Counted from the first letter of the stretch, positions 1-10,108 are shown. The stretch is 56,433 nucleotides of DNA from Bacillus sp. JCM 19034 (GCF_001310635.1 NZ_BAXR01000017.1:1-56433); one strand, 5' to 3'. Made by a program: numbers and translations. The notes: generated from the letters alone by a model not told the origin.

Positions 1-210
1 ACCGTCTCCGTCTTCATGGTCTGTGCCATTTTCACCTTTCAGAACCGTCTCCGTCTTCAGGTCTATGCCATTTTCACCTTCAGAACCGTCTCCGTCTTCA
101 GGGTCTGTGCCATTTTCACCTTCAGAACCGCCTCCGTCTTCAGGGTCTGTGCCACTTTCGCCTTCAGAATCGTCTCCGTCCTCAGGGTTTGTACCACTTT
201 CGCCTTCAGA
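1..210 (-). repeat. 42-bp acidic tandem repeats
   Basis: About five copies of a 42-bp unit encode GTDPEDGDGSEGEN-like peptides. One copy reads out of frame for about 13 residues (IDLKTETVLKGENG) because it lacks one C near 61 and has one extra A near 41; the two changes cancel and the frame is restored. Confidence 0.85.
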
Positions 211-2226
211 ATCTTCGTTTGATTCATCAACCTTTGTTCCGATCTTAATAATTTTGTCCACTGGCATATTTGTTATCACTTCGGATGTAACCACACGTTG
301 GGTTTCCTCACCATTTACATAAGTTACCTCATACGTAATAACCTTTTTACCAGGAACTCCTTCTTGTTCTACAACTTCTTCACCTTTATTTAAGGTTGGG
401 TCTTCTTTCTTGATCGTTTCATAAGGTATCTCTTCTATTTCTTCTTCTGTAATTACTTCCTCAAGACCTAAATTTAAATATTTTACTACATCTTTATCAA
501 ATAGATCTCTAATCACTATTGATACAGTATTATTATATTTTGATAATTGTATTGAAAAAGTTCCATTTTCCATAACATCTACTTCTTTACCATCAATATA
601 AACGTCTAAAAATGGTAAGGTTTTTCCTTGAATAAGCAAATCATCATTTTGTTCTAAAATTTCATACACTACATCTAAAGGTACATCGTATGCTTCGCTA
701 GAAACTTTAACAGATGAGATACTATTAGAACCACCTATATTTGCCGATCCTTGATACAAGGTTCCGCCATTACCGAAATTCATCTGTTGGGCATGTAATG
801 TTCCATTTAACGACAATCCACCAAAACTTCTTAGTGCACCATACACGTATATATTTCCATTAACTGTTACATTGCCGTTAATAGATAAAATAGCTTCAGG
901 TCCTATGAAAACATCTTTATCAATTATTTTATTGGACCAAGTTTCATTAGAAATGACAATTTGATATGGTAACTCTTCGTTATTATCATTCTCTGAATCT
1001 TTGCCTTCTTCAGTATCAGAGTCACTCTCACCTTCAGAATCATTACCTTCTTCAGGATCTGTCCCGTTTTCCTCTTCTGAGCTATCACCATTAGAATTAT
1101 TAATGATAAAATTTAGATTAGTTTCAATTTCAGTTGGTTGATAGTTTTTACTATTTCCAGTATTATCACTAACAGCGATATACCATAACTTCCATTCCCC
1201 AGATTCATCATAGTCCTGGACAACATAGCTACCTTCCCAATAACCTGTATCCTCATTTTCTCTTAAGTGAATAGATTGAGTTCGTTCTTCAGAAGGTGAC
1301 TTAAACGCAACAAGAGCAGAACGCACTTTTGAGAGATCATCACTTATGTTAGCAGTTATTTTAATCATATCTCCAACATTTACTTCTTTGGGGCTAATCT
1401 CTACACTTTCTAATACAGGTGGAGTACTATCCCCATTAGAATTATTGATAATAAAATTTATATTGGTTTCAATTTCAGTTGGTTGATAGTTTTTACTATT
1501 TCCAGCATTATCACTAACAGCGATATACCATAACTTCCATTCCCCAGATTCATCATAGTCCTGGACAACATAGCTACCTTCCCAATAACCTGTATCCTCA
1601 TTTTCTCTTAAGTGAATAGATTGAGTTCGTTCTTCAGAAGGTGACTTAAACGCAACAAGAGCAGAACGCACTCCTGAGAGATCATCACTTATATTAGCAG
1701 TTATTTGAATCGTATCTCCAGCATTTAGTTCTTGGGCGCTAATCTCTACATTTTCTAATACAGGTGGAGTACTATCACCATTAGAATTATTAATAATAAA
1801 ATTTAGATTAGTTTCAATTTCAGTTGGTTGATAGTTTTTACTATTTCCAGCATTATCACTAACAGCGATATACCATAACTTCCATTCCCCAGATTCATCA
1901 TAGTCCTGGACAACATAGCTACCTTCCCAATAACCTGTATCCTCATTTTCTCTTAAGTGAATAGATTGAGTTCTTTCTTCAGAAGGTGACTTAAACGCAA
2001 CAAGAGCAGAACGCACTCCTGAGAGATCATCACTTATGTTAGCTGATATTTTAATCGTATCGCCAACATTTACTTCTTTGGGGCTAATCTCTACACTTTC
2101 TAATATAGGTGGAGTTGAATCTCCAGCTGCTAAATTATTACTTGGCAATGCAAACATTTGCAAAATCAAAACAAAAGCAAAGAATAAAATTAACCATTTC
2201 TTTTTTGTGACATAAGTAATATCCAA
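1..2226 (-). CDS. Secreted repeat-rich surface protein with G5 domain (C-terminus outside window)
   Basis: Reading on the minus strand from a TTG at 2226, about 7 nt after a GGGAGG ribosome binding site, the frame stays open to the window edge (about 742 residues seen). The N-terminus is a signal peptide: lysines (VTKKKW), a hydrophobic stretch, then a likely cleavage site near NNLAAGDS. Three 115-residue repeats follow (about residues 34-378), each starting with a TPPxLExVEIS motif and resembling an extracellular beta-sandwich. Next come an acidic linker, a region rich in N and G, and a G5 domain at about residues 609-662 (ends VDKIIKIGT), a fold known from cell-wall and biofilm proteins. 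The visible end is a run of 14-residue acidic repeats of the type GTDPEDGDGSEGEN. The role is probably adhesion or cell-surface attachment; the anchor is not visible. Confidence 0.75.
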   Translation of the reverse strand, partial: MDITYVTKKKWLILFFAFVLILQMFALPSNNLAAGDSTPPILESVEISPKEVNVGDTIKISANISDDLSGVRSALVAFKSPSEERTQSIHLRENEDTGYWEGSYVVQDYDESGEWKLWYIAVSDNAGNSKNYQPTEIETNLNFIINNSNGDSTPPVLENVEISAQELNAGDTIQITANISDDLSGVRSALVAFKSPSEERTQSIHLRENEDTGYWEGSYVVQDYDESGEWKLWYIAVSDNAGNSKNYQPTEIETNINFIINNSNGDSTPPVLESVEISPKEVNVGDMIKITANISDDLSKVRSALVAFKSPSEERTQSIHLRENEDTGYWEGSYVVQDYDESGEWKLWYIAVSDNTGNSKNYQPTEIETNLNFIINNSNGDSSEEENGTDPEEGNDSEGESDSDTEEGKDSENDNNEELPYQIVISNETWSNKIIDKDVFIGPEAILSINGNVTVNGNIYVYGALRSFGGLSLNGTLHAQQMNFGNGGTLYQGSANIGGSNSISSVKVSSEAYDVPLDVVYEILEQNDDLLIQGKTLPFLDVYIDGKEVDVMENGTFSIQLSKYNNTVSIVIRDLFDKDVVKYLNLGLEEVITEEEIEEIPYETIKKEDPTLNKGEEVVEQEGVPGKKVITYEVTYVNGEETQRVVTSEVITNMPVDKIIKIGTKVDESNEDSEGESGTNPEDGDDSEGESGTDPEDGGGSEGENGTDPEDGDGSEGENGIDLKTETVLKGENGTDHEDGDG
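1091..2125 (-). repeat. Three tandem 345-bp coding repeats
   Basis: The same phrase recurs at 1091, 1436 and 1781, an exact period of 345 bp (115 codons). The copies differ by only a few substitutions, for example in the codons before the shared NLNFIINN segment. Such similarity indicates recent duplication or ongoing homogenisation and makes the copy number uncertain in short-read assemblies. Confidence 0.9.
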
Positions 2227-2646
2227 CAAAATGCCTCCCTCTTTTTAACTATTAAATTATCTTACTGTTAATATATTACTATGAAAATGGAAAAATTTAA
2301 ACAAATTACTCGAATATAGAAATCATTATTATAGTTACATATTCCTTCCTAATTGATTTTGTTAAATTACACTACCTTTAAAATCGATTTACACATAAGT
2401 TTCTGTCATACATGATCGGTTAAAAACATAAGTGCTTATCTTCCTTGTCAATGCTAAAACCCTTACCTCCTATGACTTAATGGCTTGCACAATAATCGCA
2501 CTTAGACTGTCAAGGTGAACCGTACGATATGTAGATGAGGGTAATAATAGAGGCTGGGACATAACTAGCCTTAAGTAATGAAAAAGGTAAATTTGAGCAC
2601 ACTCTAAGACTTTCCTATCAAATGAAAAGTATCCTTAAAAAGGAGT
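2227..2646. other. Intergenic region with GGCTGGGACATAACT motif
   Basis: No convincing gene is present in about 420 bp. At 2550-2568 lies GAGGCTGGGACATAACTAG, where AGGCT pairs with AGCCT just after it. From memory, similar motifs recur in intergenic regions of several low-GC Gram-positive genomes. It may act as a terminator-like structure for the aminotransferase gene that ends at 2647 on the minus strand. Confidence 0.4.
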
Positions 2647-3961
2647 TTAATAGATTGTGCGATCAAATACTTTTTTAATAATGTGTAATATTTCCTTAGT
2701 CTCTTCCATGGTTATTATAAACGGGGGAAATAAATGGATTCCCGTTGTGCGAGGTTCGTTAAAAAATGGATAGACAATTAATCCTTTTTGAGTAAAAGTA
2801 TGGACAAGATCCGTGATGTTTTCATAACTTAGGCATTCATAGGAGCTTTTATTTTTTACAAGTTCAATACCTATCATCAGCCTTTACCACGAACTTCGGA
2901 AAATTTTTATGCTTATGAAGCATGTCGTGAATCTCTGTGCACAGGTATTCTCCCATATTGGTAACATGATCTAGTAATTTTTCGTTGTTTATTTCCTGCA
3001 GTGAGACAATGCCTGCTGCACAAGCTAATGGGTTACCGTTCTGTGTGGAAAGATGCTCAATAACTGCATGATGTCTTTGAAAAGTAACGAAGATTTCGTT
3101 GCTAATTAAAGTAGCCCCTAGCGGCAAGTAGCCATTATTTATTCCTTTAGACAGGCAAATGATATCTGGTTCAATTTGAAAGTGTTCAAACCCGAACATC
3201 TTACCAGTTCTACCAAATCCTGTGGCCACTTCATCTACTACGAGGAGGATTTGATGTTTCTTGCAATAATCTCTCAGCATATATACATATTCGGGTGGAA
3301 GGGGGATTGACCCACCAGAGCCTAGAACTGTTTCGATGACGACGGCTGCAATATTCTCTCCTTCCCTATCAAAAATACTAGTTAATTCCTGCTCAATCCT
3401 ACCTCTTTCTTCAATGAAAGACTTTCTATGGACTGGTGTAGGTAAAAAAAGCATGCCTGGTAAATTAGGACCATATTCCTCTATAACCTCACGATCTACA
3501 CCACTCATGCTCATAGATCCGTAATAGCTTCCATGATAGGATAAGTCTAATGAGGCTATTTTGTTTTTATGTGGCTTTCCTTTATGTTGATTATAATTGC
3601 GGGCAATTTTTATTGCTAATTCTGTGGCTTCTGAACCAGAGCAGGTGTAGACAACATTTACTATATTGTCTGGAGCGGCGTCGATTAATAACTCTGCAAA
3701 CTTTACAGTGGTAGGATTACTATGCTGGATAGGATTAACATAGGGAATTTGATCAAGCTGATGTATGATTGCCTCACTTATTTTAGGATTACCATACCCT
3801 AGTGAAACATTCCATAAACCACTTATTCCATCAATATATTTTTTACCATGTGCATCCTCTAGACGTATTCCTTCTCCCCGTACGATCTGAAGCAAATCTG
3901 ATCCATTGGATATAGGGTTTAAGGGGTGAACATAAGGGTATAGCATATTTCTCGTACGCAA
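2647..3961 (-). CDS. Class III PLP-dependent aminotransferase (one frameshift)
   Basis: This is a fold-type I, class III (omega-amino acid type) aminotransferase. Visible family features are the cofactor loop CSGSEATELAIKIAR, the VVDEVATGFGRTGKMFG motif with the PLP-contacting Asp, and the Schiff-base lysine in SKGINNGYLPLGA. The chain breaks near 2870, within VVKADDRY, and resumes in another frame with MIGIELVKNK, where the family normally has a GLMxGIEL-type motif; together the parts give a near full-length enzyme of about 440 residues. The TTG at 3961 is the best start because it sits 8 nt after AGGAGGTG. It is transcribed away from the RiPP operon. It could be ordinary amine or amino-acid metabolism, or could aminate the C-terminus of the RiPP after decarboxylation; only the family is certain. 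Confidence 0.8.
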
Positions 3962-4182
3962 TTCCAACACCTCCTAATTAGTGTAGTTAATAAAGAGTAC
4001 AGATATAGCTAATATTGTATTTTAAGGAAGAGAAAGAGAAAGTTCAAGTCTAATAATAAATGGGATGGTTGATAAAAACTACCTAACAAAAAAAACTAGT
4101 AATTAGGTGTTTACATAGATGTGAATATATGGTAGGTTGTTATTGGAAATAACACTACATTTAATAAAGGTGGTGTTTGTAA

Positions 4183-5385
4183 TTGTTAGCAGTGGGATAT
4201 GTACATGAGTATAGGCATGGAATGTTCCATATGACAAAGCATTTGATAGGATCAAACCTATCGGAACTAAAGTCACTCGAACTTTTTGACTTTAATTTAA
4301 ACACAGTGAATGATTTTTATTCTTTTCTAAAGTTTTATCACATTACTGAATATATTGTGATATGTGATGGTGAAAGAATCTATCGATTTGTGAGGTTCTT
4401 AAACAGTAATTACAACATCCGATTTCATTTATTAAACTCGCAATTAGACATACAAATTGGCAATAAGCAATTGTATCCTAACTTCATCAGAAATATGTCT
4501 TCTATTAAAATGAATCATCAAAAGCATTTTAGTCAGGAAACATCCTCCATAAAAAATGAGCTACAGCTCATGTTAACTGGTCATTATCCTTTAAACATCC
4601 AAGAAAATCGTATCAAACACTTATATGTTGAGAGTGCAGAACTGTTCGAACATATCGATAACAGTGTTATGAAAAATTGTATTATCAATGCAGTTGTTTT
4701 TTATGATAAGTCGATGATTGATACCGGTTCAGAATTATTTCCAATCTTGATAAACTTCCAAAGAATGAAAGAAACAGTAAAATCCATGAATCTAATTTAC
4801 AGAAATGAACAAGAGGTCTTAACTTTCATCCATGCTTTTAAAACAACTGGTGAGGTATTCAATCCACAATACACAAAAGGGATGTTAGATTATACATCCA
4901 TCATGAACATAGATAGAAATAATCGATTATTCTATTATAACGATGGGATATATAGGGACTACCATAAAAAACATCTGATTACGAATAAATTTAAGGCTGA
5001 TTTCTATGAATTGGTTAACTATTTAAGCTTTAAAAACACGAAAATCATGACACCTTTGTTGAGAGTATATCCAATGGTACTCAATATTTCAGCCATACTG
5101 AAAGAAAAGCGTATGTATATGATTACGCCTTATAACGCTTATTTTATTAAAGATTGTTTGACCAAACATAAGAACTTTAACCTCATCGGTTTAGTGATAG
5201 GTGAAGCATGTTATGTATATGATATTTATAAAAATAAGAACTACAAAGTCAATAACGCATTTCTGCTTTTACTAGAATTTTATTTAAAGGAAAAAATGGA
5301 TTCGTTGGATTTGCAAAGATACATACCTAATAAGCTAGAGTCTTTTAAGGGTACCTTTTATGAATTTATTAAAAAGATATCATAG
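4183..5385 (+). CDS. Unknown protein, first gene of the RiPP operon
   Basis: A 400-residue protein starting with TTG after AAAGGTGGTG. I do not recognise its family. It has no signal peptide, no clear membrane segment and no CxxC cluster, and is rich in Tyr, Asn, Lys and Ile like its neighbours. It lies 30 bp before the short-chain dehydrogenase and two genes before the precursor, and reads in the same direction as the whole cluster, so a role in maturation or leader recognition is likely. It could be a divergent member of the RRE or cyclodehydratase-partner type, but nothing seen proves this. Confidence 0.6.
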   Translation: MLAVGYVHEYRHGMFHMTKHLIGSNLSELKSLELFDFNLNTVNDFYSFLKFYHITEYIVICDGERIYRFVRFLNSNYNIRFHLLNSQLDIQIGNKQLYPNFIRNMSSIKMNHQKHFSQETSSIKNELQLMLTGHYPLNIQENRIKHLYVESAELFEHIDNSVMKNCIINAVVFYDKSMIDTGSELFPILINFQRMKETVKSMNLIYRNEQEVLTFIHAFKTTGEVFNPQYTKGMLDYTSIMNIDRNNRLFYYNDGIYRDYHKKHLITNKFKADFYELVNYLSFKNTKIMTPLLRVYPMVLNISAILKEKRMYMITPYNAYFIKDCLTKHKNFNLIGLVIGEACYVYDIYKNKNYKVNNAFLLLLEFYLKEKMDSLDLQRYIPNKLESFKGTFYEFIKKIS

Positions 5386-5415
5386 GAGCTTAATAGAACC
5401 GATGAGGTGTGCATA

Positions 5416-6125
5416 TTGAGAAACATTGTAATTATAGGCTCAGAAGGAACTATCGGACGAGCTGTTACTAGTATGTTTAAAGATGACTTTCAAATACTTA
5501 TTGATAAATCTTTCAAAGAAGAATTTTCTGAAGACAATAAATCACTTAAATTTTCTTATGATATTACATCAGAAGCTGGGGTAAATAAAATCTATCAAAT
5601 GTTGAATGAAAAAAGAGGAGTATAGATGGTGTCATTTATTTAGCTGGGGTTAATTATATGAGGAGTTTTTTTACAGCTACAACAGATTCTTTGAAGGAAA
5701 CATTTGAGATAAATGTATTTGGAATAGTTCTTTTTCTAAAACGAATGTATAGCTTGTTTTCGGAGAAAGTATCAATCGTATGTGTGGCTTCTCAAAATGG
5801 GATTGTAGGTCATGAAGATCGAATTGATTATGGTCCATCAAAGGCAGCTATTATTCAACTAGTAAAAAATCTTACCATTGATTTTGCAAATTACTCTAAT
5901 AAAGATATGAAGGTAAATTGTGTTTCACCTACCTATGTAGTAACAGAAGAGAATAAAGCATACTTTGATAGCTTTCCTGGTGCGGAGATGGTAAATAGAA
6001 TTCCATATAAGAAGCTAGTAACACCAAAAGAAGTCTCAAATGTTATCGAATTTTTAATGTCTGAAAAAAGCGATGCAATAAGAGGACAAAACATTGTTAT
6101 AGATTATGGATATACCATTATTTAA
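5416..6125 (+). CDS. Short-chain dehydrogenase/reductase (one frameshift)
   Basis: This is a classical SDR. The N-terminal NAD(P)-binding motif reads GSEGTIG, followed by the YLAGVN segment corresponding to NNAG, and the catalytic Tyr-Lys pair is in YGPSK. The frame breaks near 5617, where adding one A to the run in GAAAAAAG restores a continuous chain (NEKKRSIDGVIYLAG). The TTG at 5416 is preferred because the upstream GTG overlaps the ribosome binding site. Thiocillin-type clusters use SDRs (TclP, TclS) to decarboxylate and reduce the C-terminal Thr. This precursor also ends in Thr-Thr and the SDR gene ends 21 bp before it, so a TclP- or TclS-like role is plausible but inferred. Confidence 0.8.
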
Positions 6126-6146
6126 TTTTATAAGGAGGTGAAAAAA

Positions 6147-6323
6147 ATGTCTAAAGCTGTTAATGAAAACATTGACCAACTATTTGCAGATATCGAAGAG
6201 TTAGAATTTATTGACATCAATGAAGCAACTGCTCTTCCAGAAACAGCTGCTACAAGTGGTTCAGCATTTGGTAGCAACTGCTCTACATGTGGGTCTAGCT
6301 CAACTTGCTCTGCTACAACATGA
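6147..6323 (+). CDS. Thiopeptide-type RiPP precursor peptide
   Basis: A 58-residue peptide starting at ATG 6147, 7 nt after a near-perfect AAGGAGGTG; the GTG at 6138 lies in that site and is not the start. The leader is acidic (DIEELEFIDINEATALPE), strongly recalling the E/D-rich thiocillin leader with its IEMVDVDAMPE segment. The tail is a Ser/Thr/Cys core: after SGSAFG comes SNCSTCGSSSTCSATT, with Cys at 45, 48 and 54, six Ser and four Thr in 16 residues. Ser43 and Ser52 are spaced as positions 1 and 10, as in 26-membered thiopeptides; Ser39 is an alternative first residue. The opening SNC(S/T)(S/T) also recalls cyclothiazomycin. It is followed by a hairpin and then by maturation genes. Confidence 0.85.
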   Translation: MSKAVNENIDQLFADIEELEFIDINEATALPETAATSGSAFGSNCSTCGSSSTCSATT

Positions 6324-6346
6324 TATCACTTCTAAGATGTAGTGTA

Positions 6347-6396
6347 TTTTAGAAGGGGTTGTGTTATTAATTTGGGTTAGCGCAACCCTTCTAAAA
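6347..6396 (+). terminator. Hairpin between precursor and maturation genes
   Basis: TTTTAGAAGGGGTTG at 6347-6361 pairs with CAACCCTTCTAAAA at 6383-6396, a stem of about 14 bp with one bulged G. It is followed by TCTCTATTT, not a strong U-run. It probably works as a leaky terminator or 3' stabiliser, giving more precursor than enzyme transcript. Confidence 0.7.
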
Positions 6397-6447
6397 TCTC
6401 TATTTAATCAATTAAAAATTGACAAGAGACTAAAGGTTGTGGGTCTT

Positions 6448-8810
6448 ATGATCAGACAAAACTCGCTTGCAATACTTGCTTATTTTAAAAAAGATAGAAA
6501 TGGTTTAATAACAGCAGATCACCATTTTGATTTAGCTTATTTACGTAATTACTTAGTTGATAAAAAGATACATACAGAACAATATTTGGAACAAAACCTT
6601 AAGTTATTTGAAGATCTATTGGATGATCTCACTACTTTAGATAATAACATATATATATTTTATATAGATGAAAAAAATGATCACATTACTCAGATGGTTT
6701 CACAAAGGTTAAAACGGATTAACTCTAAATATATAATCATTTGGGTTGGGGTCATTCCTATAAATGATGATACAAGAAATTCGATAAGAGATAAACATGA
6801 CATCTTCATATTTACTGAAAGTATTGCTGCTAATACCTTTAATAAAATAGTGGAGATCATAAACATAGATAGGGATTCTGTATACAGTAATATACCTACT
6901 CACTATATATACTCTCCATATAAGAATGGATCTATACAAGCGAGATTAGTTAATTATTACGGTGTTAGATTAAATACATCTTGCTTTGATAAAACTTTAG
7001 GACTTGATGTAGCACAAAATAACGTAAAGCAGCTTAGGGAAGATTTTCGAATGTTTCAATCTTACGGTGTTGAAGGTACGATTCCCTTTTTAGATCAAGA
7101 CATGCTAGAGCAGGTAGAATTATTCGATACTCTCATGGATTTGATAGATCCAGAAAGTTATTCATTTTCATTTGCAGGGAAAGTAAGCTTAAGAAATCTG
7201 TCAAATCAAATACTTCATAAACTCATACATAATCAATTTAATCATCTTGAGATTCTCGTACATGATCTAAGTGATGAAGAAGCAATCGCTAGTATAGAAA
7301 AGATTCATAATACACTAGCTTCTAATAAACTGAGTATTATATTTAATATTAATTTTTCACTAGAAAATGGAAATGTAGAGCATATAATGTTAAAGCAATA
7401 CTTAAATGAAAGAGAGAAAATAGGACTATCTACTATCAAGGTAAACCTTAGTCCCCCAATTGAAGGTAGGCTAATATCAAACCAAATTGAAATAAAATAC
7501 GAGTATTCCTCTTATATGAATAATTATTTACATCTTTATCAAACTGATTCGAGGCCAGAGAGTGCCCTTGTAAATGGTCATACCTCCTATTTGACTGGCT
7601 TTTATCCCTACCACTTTAAAGGAGGCAGTAGTAAGCACATCGCTGTAGAAGAACAATTCTTAGACCCAGTGATCTACCGAGATTTAGGGAAATTTCTGGG
7701 GATAAATAGTGCAATCATTTATCACTCTAATCAAAGCAGAACGGTTCATAAGGAAAATATTCTTTACAGCAAAGATGATGGGTATATTCGGGAAAGAGAT
7801 GATATCTATGAACGAAATAAAGTGGGAGCAATGCAAGAAGGGACGTTTCTACCGCACTATCATCAAGTATATAAAACCGAAGAAGATTATATAGATAAAC
7901 TACAAATAGATGATCATCATCATACTGCACATATTAACATCTTAAAAGCACCATACAAAAAAGCAAAGGCTGTAAATTTATTAGAGGACAATAACTTTTT
8001 ATTTATAGAAAAGAAAGAGGACCTACTCTGTTTTTACAAGACGTGGATCACTTTTTAAGGACTGGGTCATTTCGTCATCCATATGAAATTTCCAGTTTCC
8101 TCATGGATGGTTGCCGCTGGGGTGGTCCTGAACACTGTACCATAACAAAACTGCATCGATTTAGTCTGGATAACAAACAACAGATTATCCTTGTGGAGGC
8201 TGTAGTAAAGCGATCGGCAGTTCCTCAGACTCCTATATCAATGTAGTTGGAAAGGCCTTTCAACTTACTGATGAAGAAAAAGAGATTCGTGGGTGCAATA
8301 CCTGTCCAGTGAATAATAGCTGTTCTAAATGTGCAATGTTACCTGATTTTATGGATAGAGAGCAGTATTGTGAATTGAGAAGAAGACAACCGAATATCGA
8401 TGAGTATGTGAATGCAACTAACATCATTAGATCTTTAGTACAAGCTGTTCCAATTTTTAAGAAGGCGACCATTGATGACCTTAAGGTCTCTACATCATTA
8501 AAATCACACCTAATTTCAGGTGATAGTAATCCTAGCATGAACTCCCTAGAAGGCCACCTTTACTTAATTATATTACAGGACACCCCCTTTATTGTTGAGC
8601 AGAAGCTTCAAAATTGTAAAAATTAATGTAGCTGCTGCACTCGTGTTTGAGGGTTTATTAAAGGGCATATCTGGCGAGTCGATAAAGGAAGAATTGATGG
8701 AGAAATTTCAACTTCATAATGAGCGTGCTGATAGTTTATATAAGAAGACAATTGAAAAGCTCCTAGAATTAAACTATCTAAATTATAAGAAGGTTCCAAG
8801 CCTACTATAG
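6448..8810 (+). CDS. RiPP maturase: B12/radical-SAM-like fold lacking CxxxCxxC, with SPASM-like and RRE-like parts (three frameshifts)
   Basis: ATG 6448 is preferred; the upstream frame to 6361 runs through the hairpin. Residues 1-150 look like a B12-binding-type Rossmann domain (IYIFYIDEKNDH, then YIIIWVGVIPIND). The middle resembles a radical SAM barrel (YGVEGTIPFLDQDMLEQV, then SFSFAGKVSL), but the expected CxxxCxxC site has a single Cys (LNTSCFDK) with no frame problem nearby. The C-terminal part has GGPEHC, CGGC and CNTCPVNNSCSKC with a later Cys, close to a SPASM cluster. The last 80 residues (VKINVAAALVFEGLLKG) resemble a PqqD-like leader-binding domain. Frame breaks near 8033 (T run), 8193 (CC) and 8603 are each repaired by one base. 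The catalytic role is unknown; the domain calls come from motif reading only. Confidence 0.6.
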
Positions 8811-9036
8811 TTTAAGTGCCTTTAGGATGGAATACCCACGGCAATCAACATTTCTGTAGCGTAAAACAACAATAGAAAATAACAGACTTCCATGCAAAAT
8901 TTTGCCTGCATCGTACTTATACCTGTGGTGAAAGGAAATGGACGCTAGTGAAAGCCAACTCAGAATGGGAATTTTAAAGAGTAGACTTCGTGCGAAGATT
9001 TGTATGATATAGAGAACTAGAAGGGAGTGCATTTAC
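8811..9036. other. Short intergenic region in the RiPP operon
   Basis: About 226 bp without a recognisable gene. A small CTTCGTGCGAAG hairpin lies near 8985, and an AAGGGAG ribosome binding site precedes the ATG at 9037. No clear promoter was identified. Confidence 0.4.
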
Positions 9037-10090
9037 ATGCCGATAAGTATTTACAATTATGAGAAAAGTAAAATGCCGTTAATATTAGAAATAACTAAAA
9101 ACACGAGTCTTAGGAATTTAAAGGATGGGTATTATCTTGACAATGATTGGCAACATGGACCAAATACATTAATCGTTTTCCTAAAAAATTCTGAAGAAAG
9201 GTTTTTTGTAGATGAAATAAAGGGATTTGTAAAAGAATATATAGAAGCAAATCCACTAGATAAAGGATATCTAGAAGAAAAACAGGCTCTATATAAAGAA
9301 AAGCAAAAGACATTAGTTGAAGTAGAATACCGTGAAAATGTGGATGTGAATTTATTATATGAGCACGGTGAAGTGATAAGTAGACCTAGAAAGAGTGGAA
9401 TTTATAATTCCAGACAGCACCGGAAAGCCTTTGATACGTATAGATGTAAATTAAATGAGATTTACTTGAAAATGATGGATACATATCAAAATCTATCCTC
9501 GATAGAAAGGGCTCATTTTTTCTATATCAATTTCGTTTTATAGCAACATTATATGAAGAAGGTCCCCAAAGAGGTCATCTAACATTTTTGTCACATGCAC
9601 AAGGGTTTCTATCCAATATAGAAGCAAGAGGTTTAAATAGTAGCATTAAAGATCGCTTCGAGAAGAAAAGGCTAGAGCTATTTGGAAATAATGAAATTAT
9701 CTTAAATGATGCTTTAAAAGATTTGATCCAGGAATGGGAAAAACTGTGGACAGCGATAGTAAAGGAAATGAACGATTGCTTTACATTAGAAAATTATGAT
9801 GATCCGGAAGAAGGAGTGGGATTAAAGACGCAGCTTGAATTACTGAAAAGAGAACTTTCTCCATTAAAAAATGAATTCCATAGTGAATTATTGCGTCATG
9901 GTGATACAGGTGAACTAGAGCAATTTCTCCACTCTAAAAAATGCTTGTATTTAGGGACATCGTTAACTTATTTTATTTAAGCCTTCCGCTATTTGAAAAA
10001 AGTATGGCAGAGAAACAATTCTTTGCCTATTCAGTGGTCAAATACTACGAAGAATATTATAACGGTGAAGTCCTCTATAAAATCCAATAG
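9037..10090 (+). CDS. SpaB_C/thiopeptide-type protein, candidate pyridine synthase (two frameshifts)
   Basis: About 350 residues once joined. WQHGPNTLIVF matches the W-x-GGPH-type signature of the SpaB C-terminal/thiopeptide biosynthesis fold, and LSHAQGFLSNIEARGL sits where the family has the NRLGxxxxEE motif, but both are divergent. Breaks near 9510 (T run) and 9940 (A run) vanish when one base is added, giving HFFLYQFRFIATLY and SKKMLVFRDIV. It starts at ATG 9037 after AAGGGAG. Thiopeptide clusters carry two such proteins, an eliminase (TclL/TbtC) and a [4+2] pyridine synthase (TclM/TbtD). The more divergent copy is the better pyridine synthase candidate, so I assign that role tentatively; the canonical copy is at 17390. 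Confidence 0.6.
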
Positions 10091-10108
10091 GGGATTGGAG
10101 GTGCAAGT

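Noticed and set aside
6138..6146. GTG start for the precursor
   Set aside because: It lies within the Shine-Dalgarno sequence; ATG 6147 is correctly spaced.
6361..6447. N-terminal extension of the maturase
   Set aside because: It runs through the hairpin after the precursor and has no suitable ribosome binding site.
8805..9032. Minus-strand frame in the RiPP operon gap
   Set aside because: No domain and opposite to all neighbours; composition is typical of chance.
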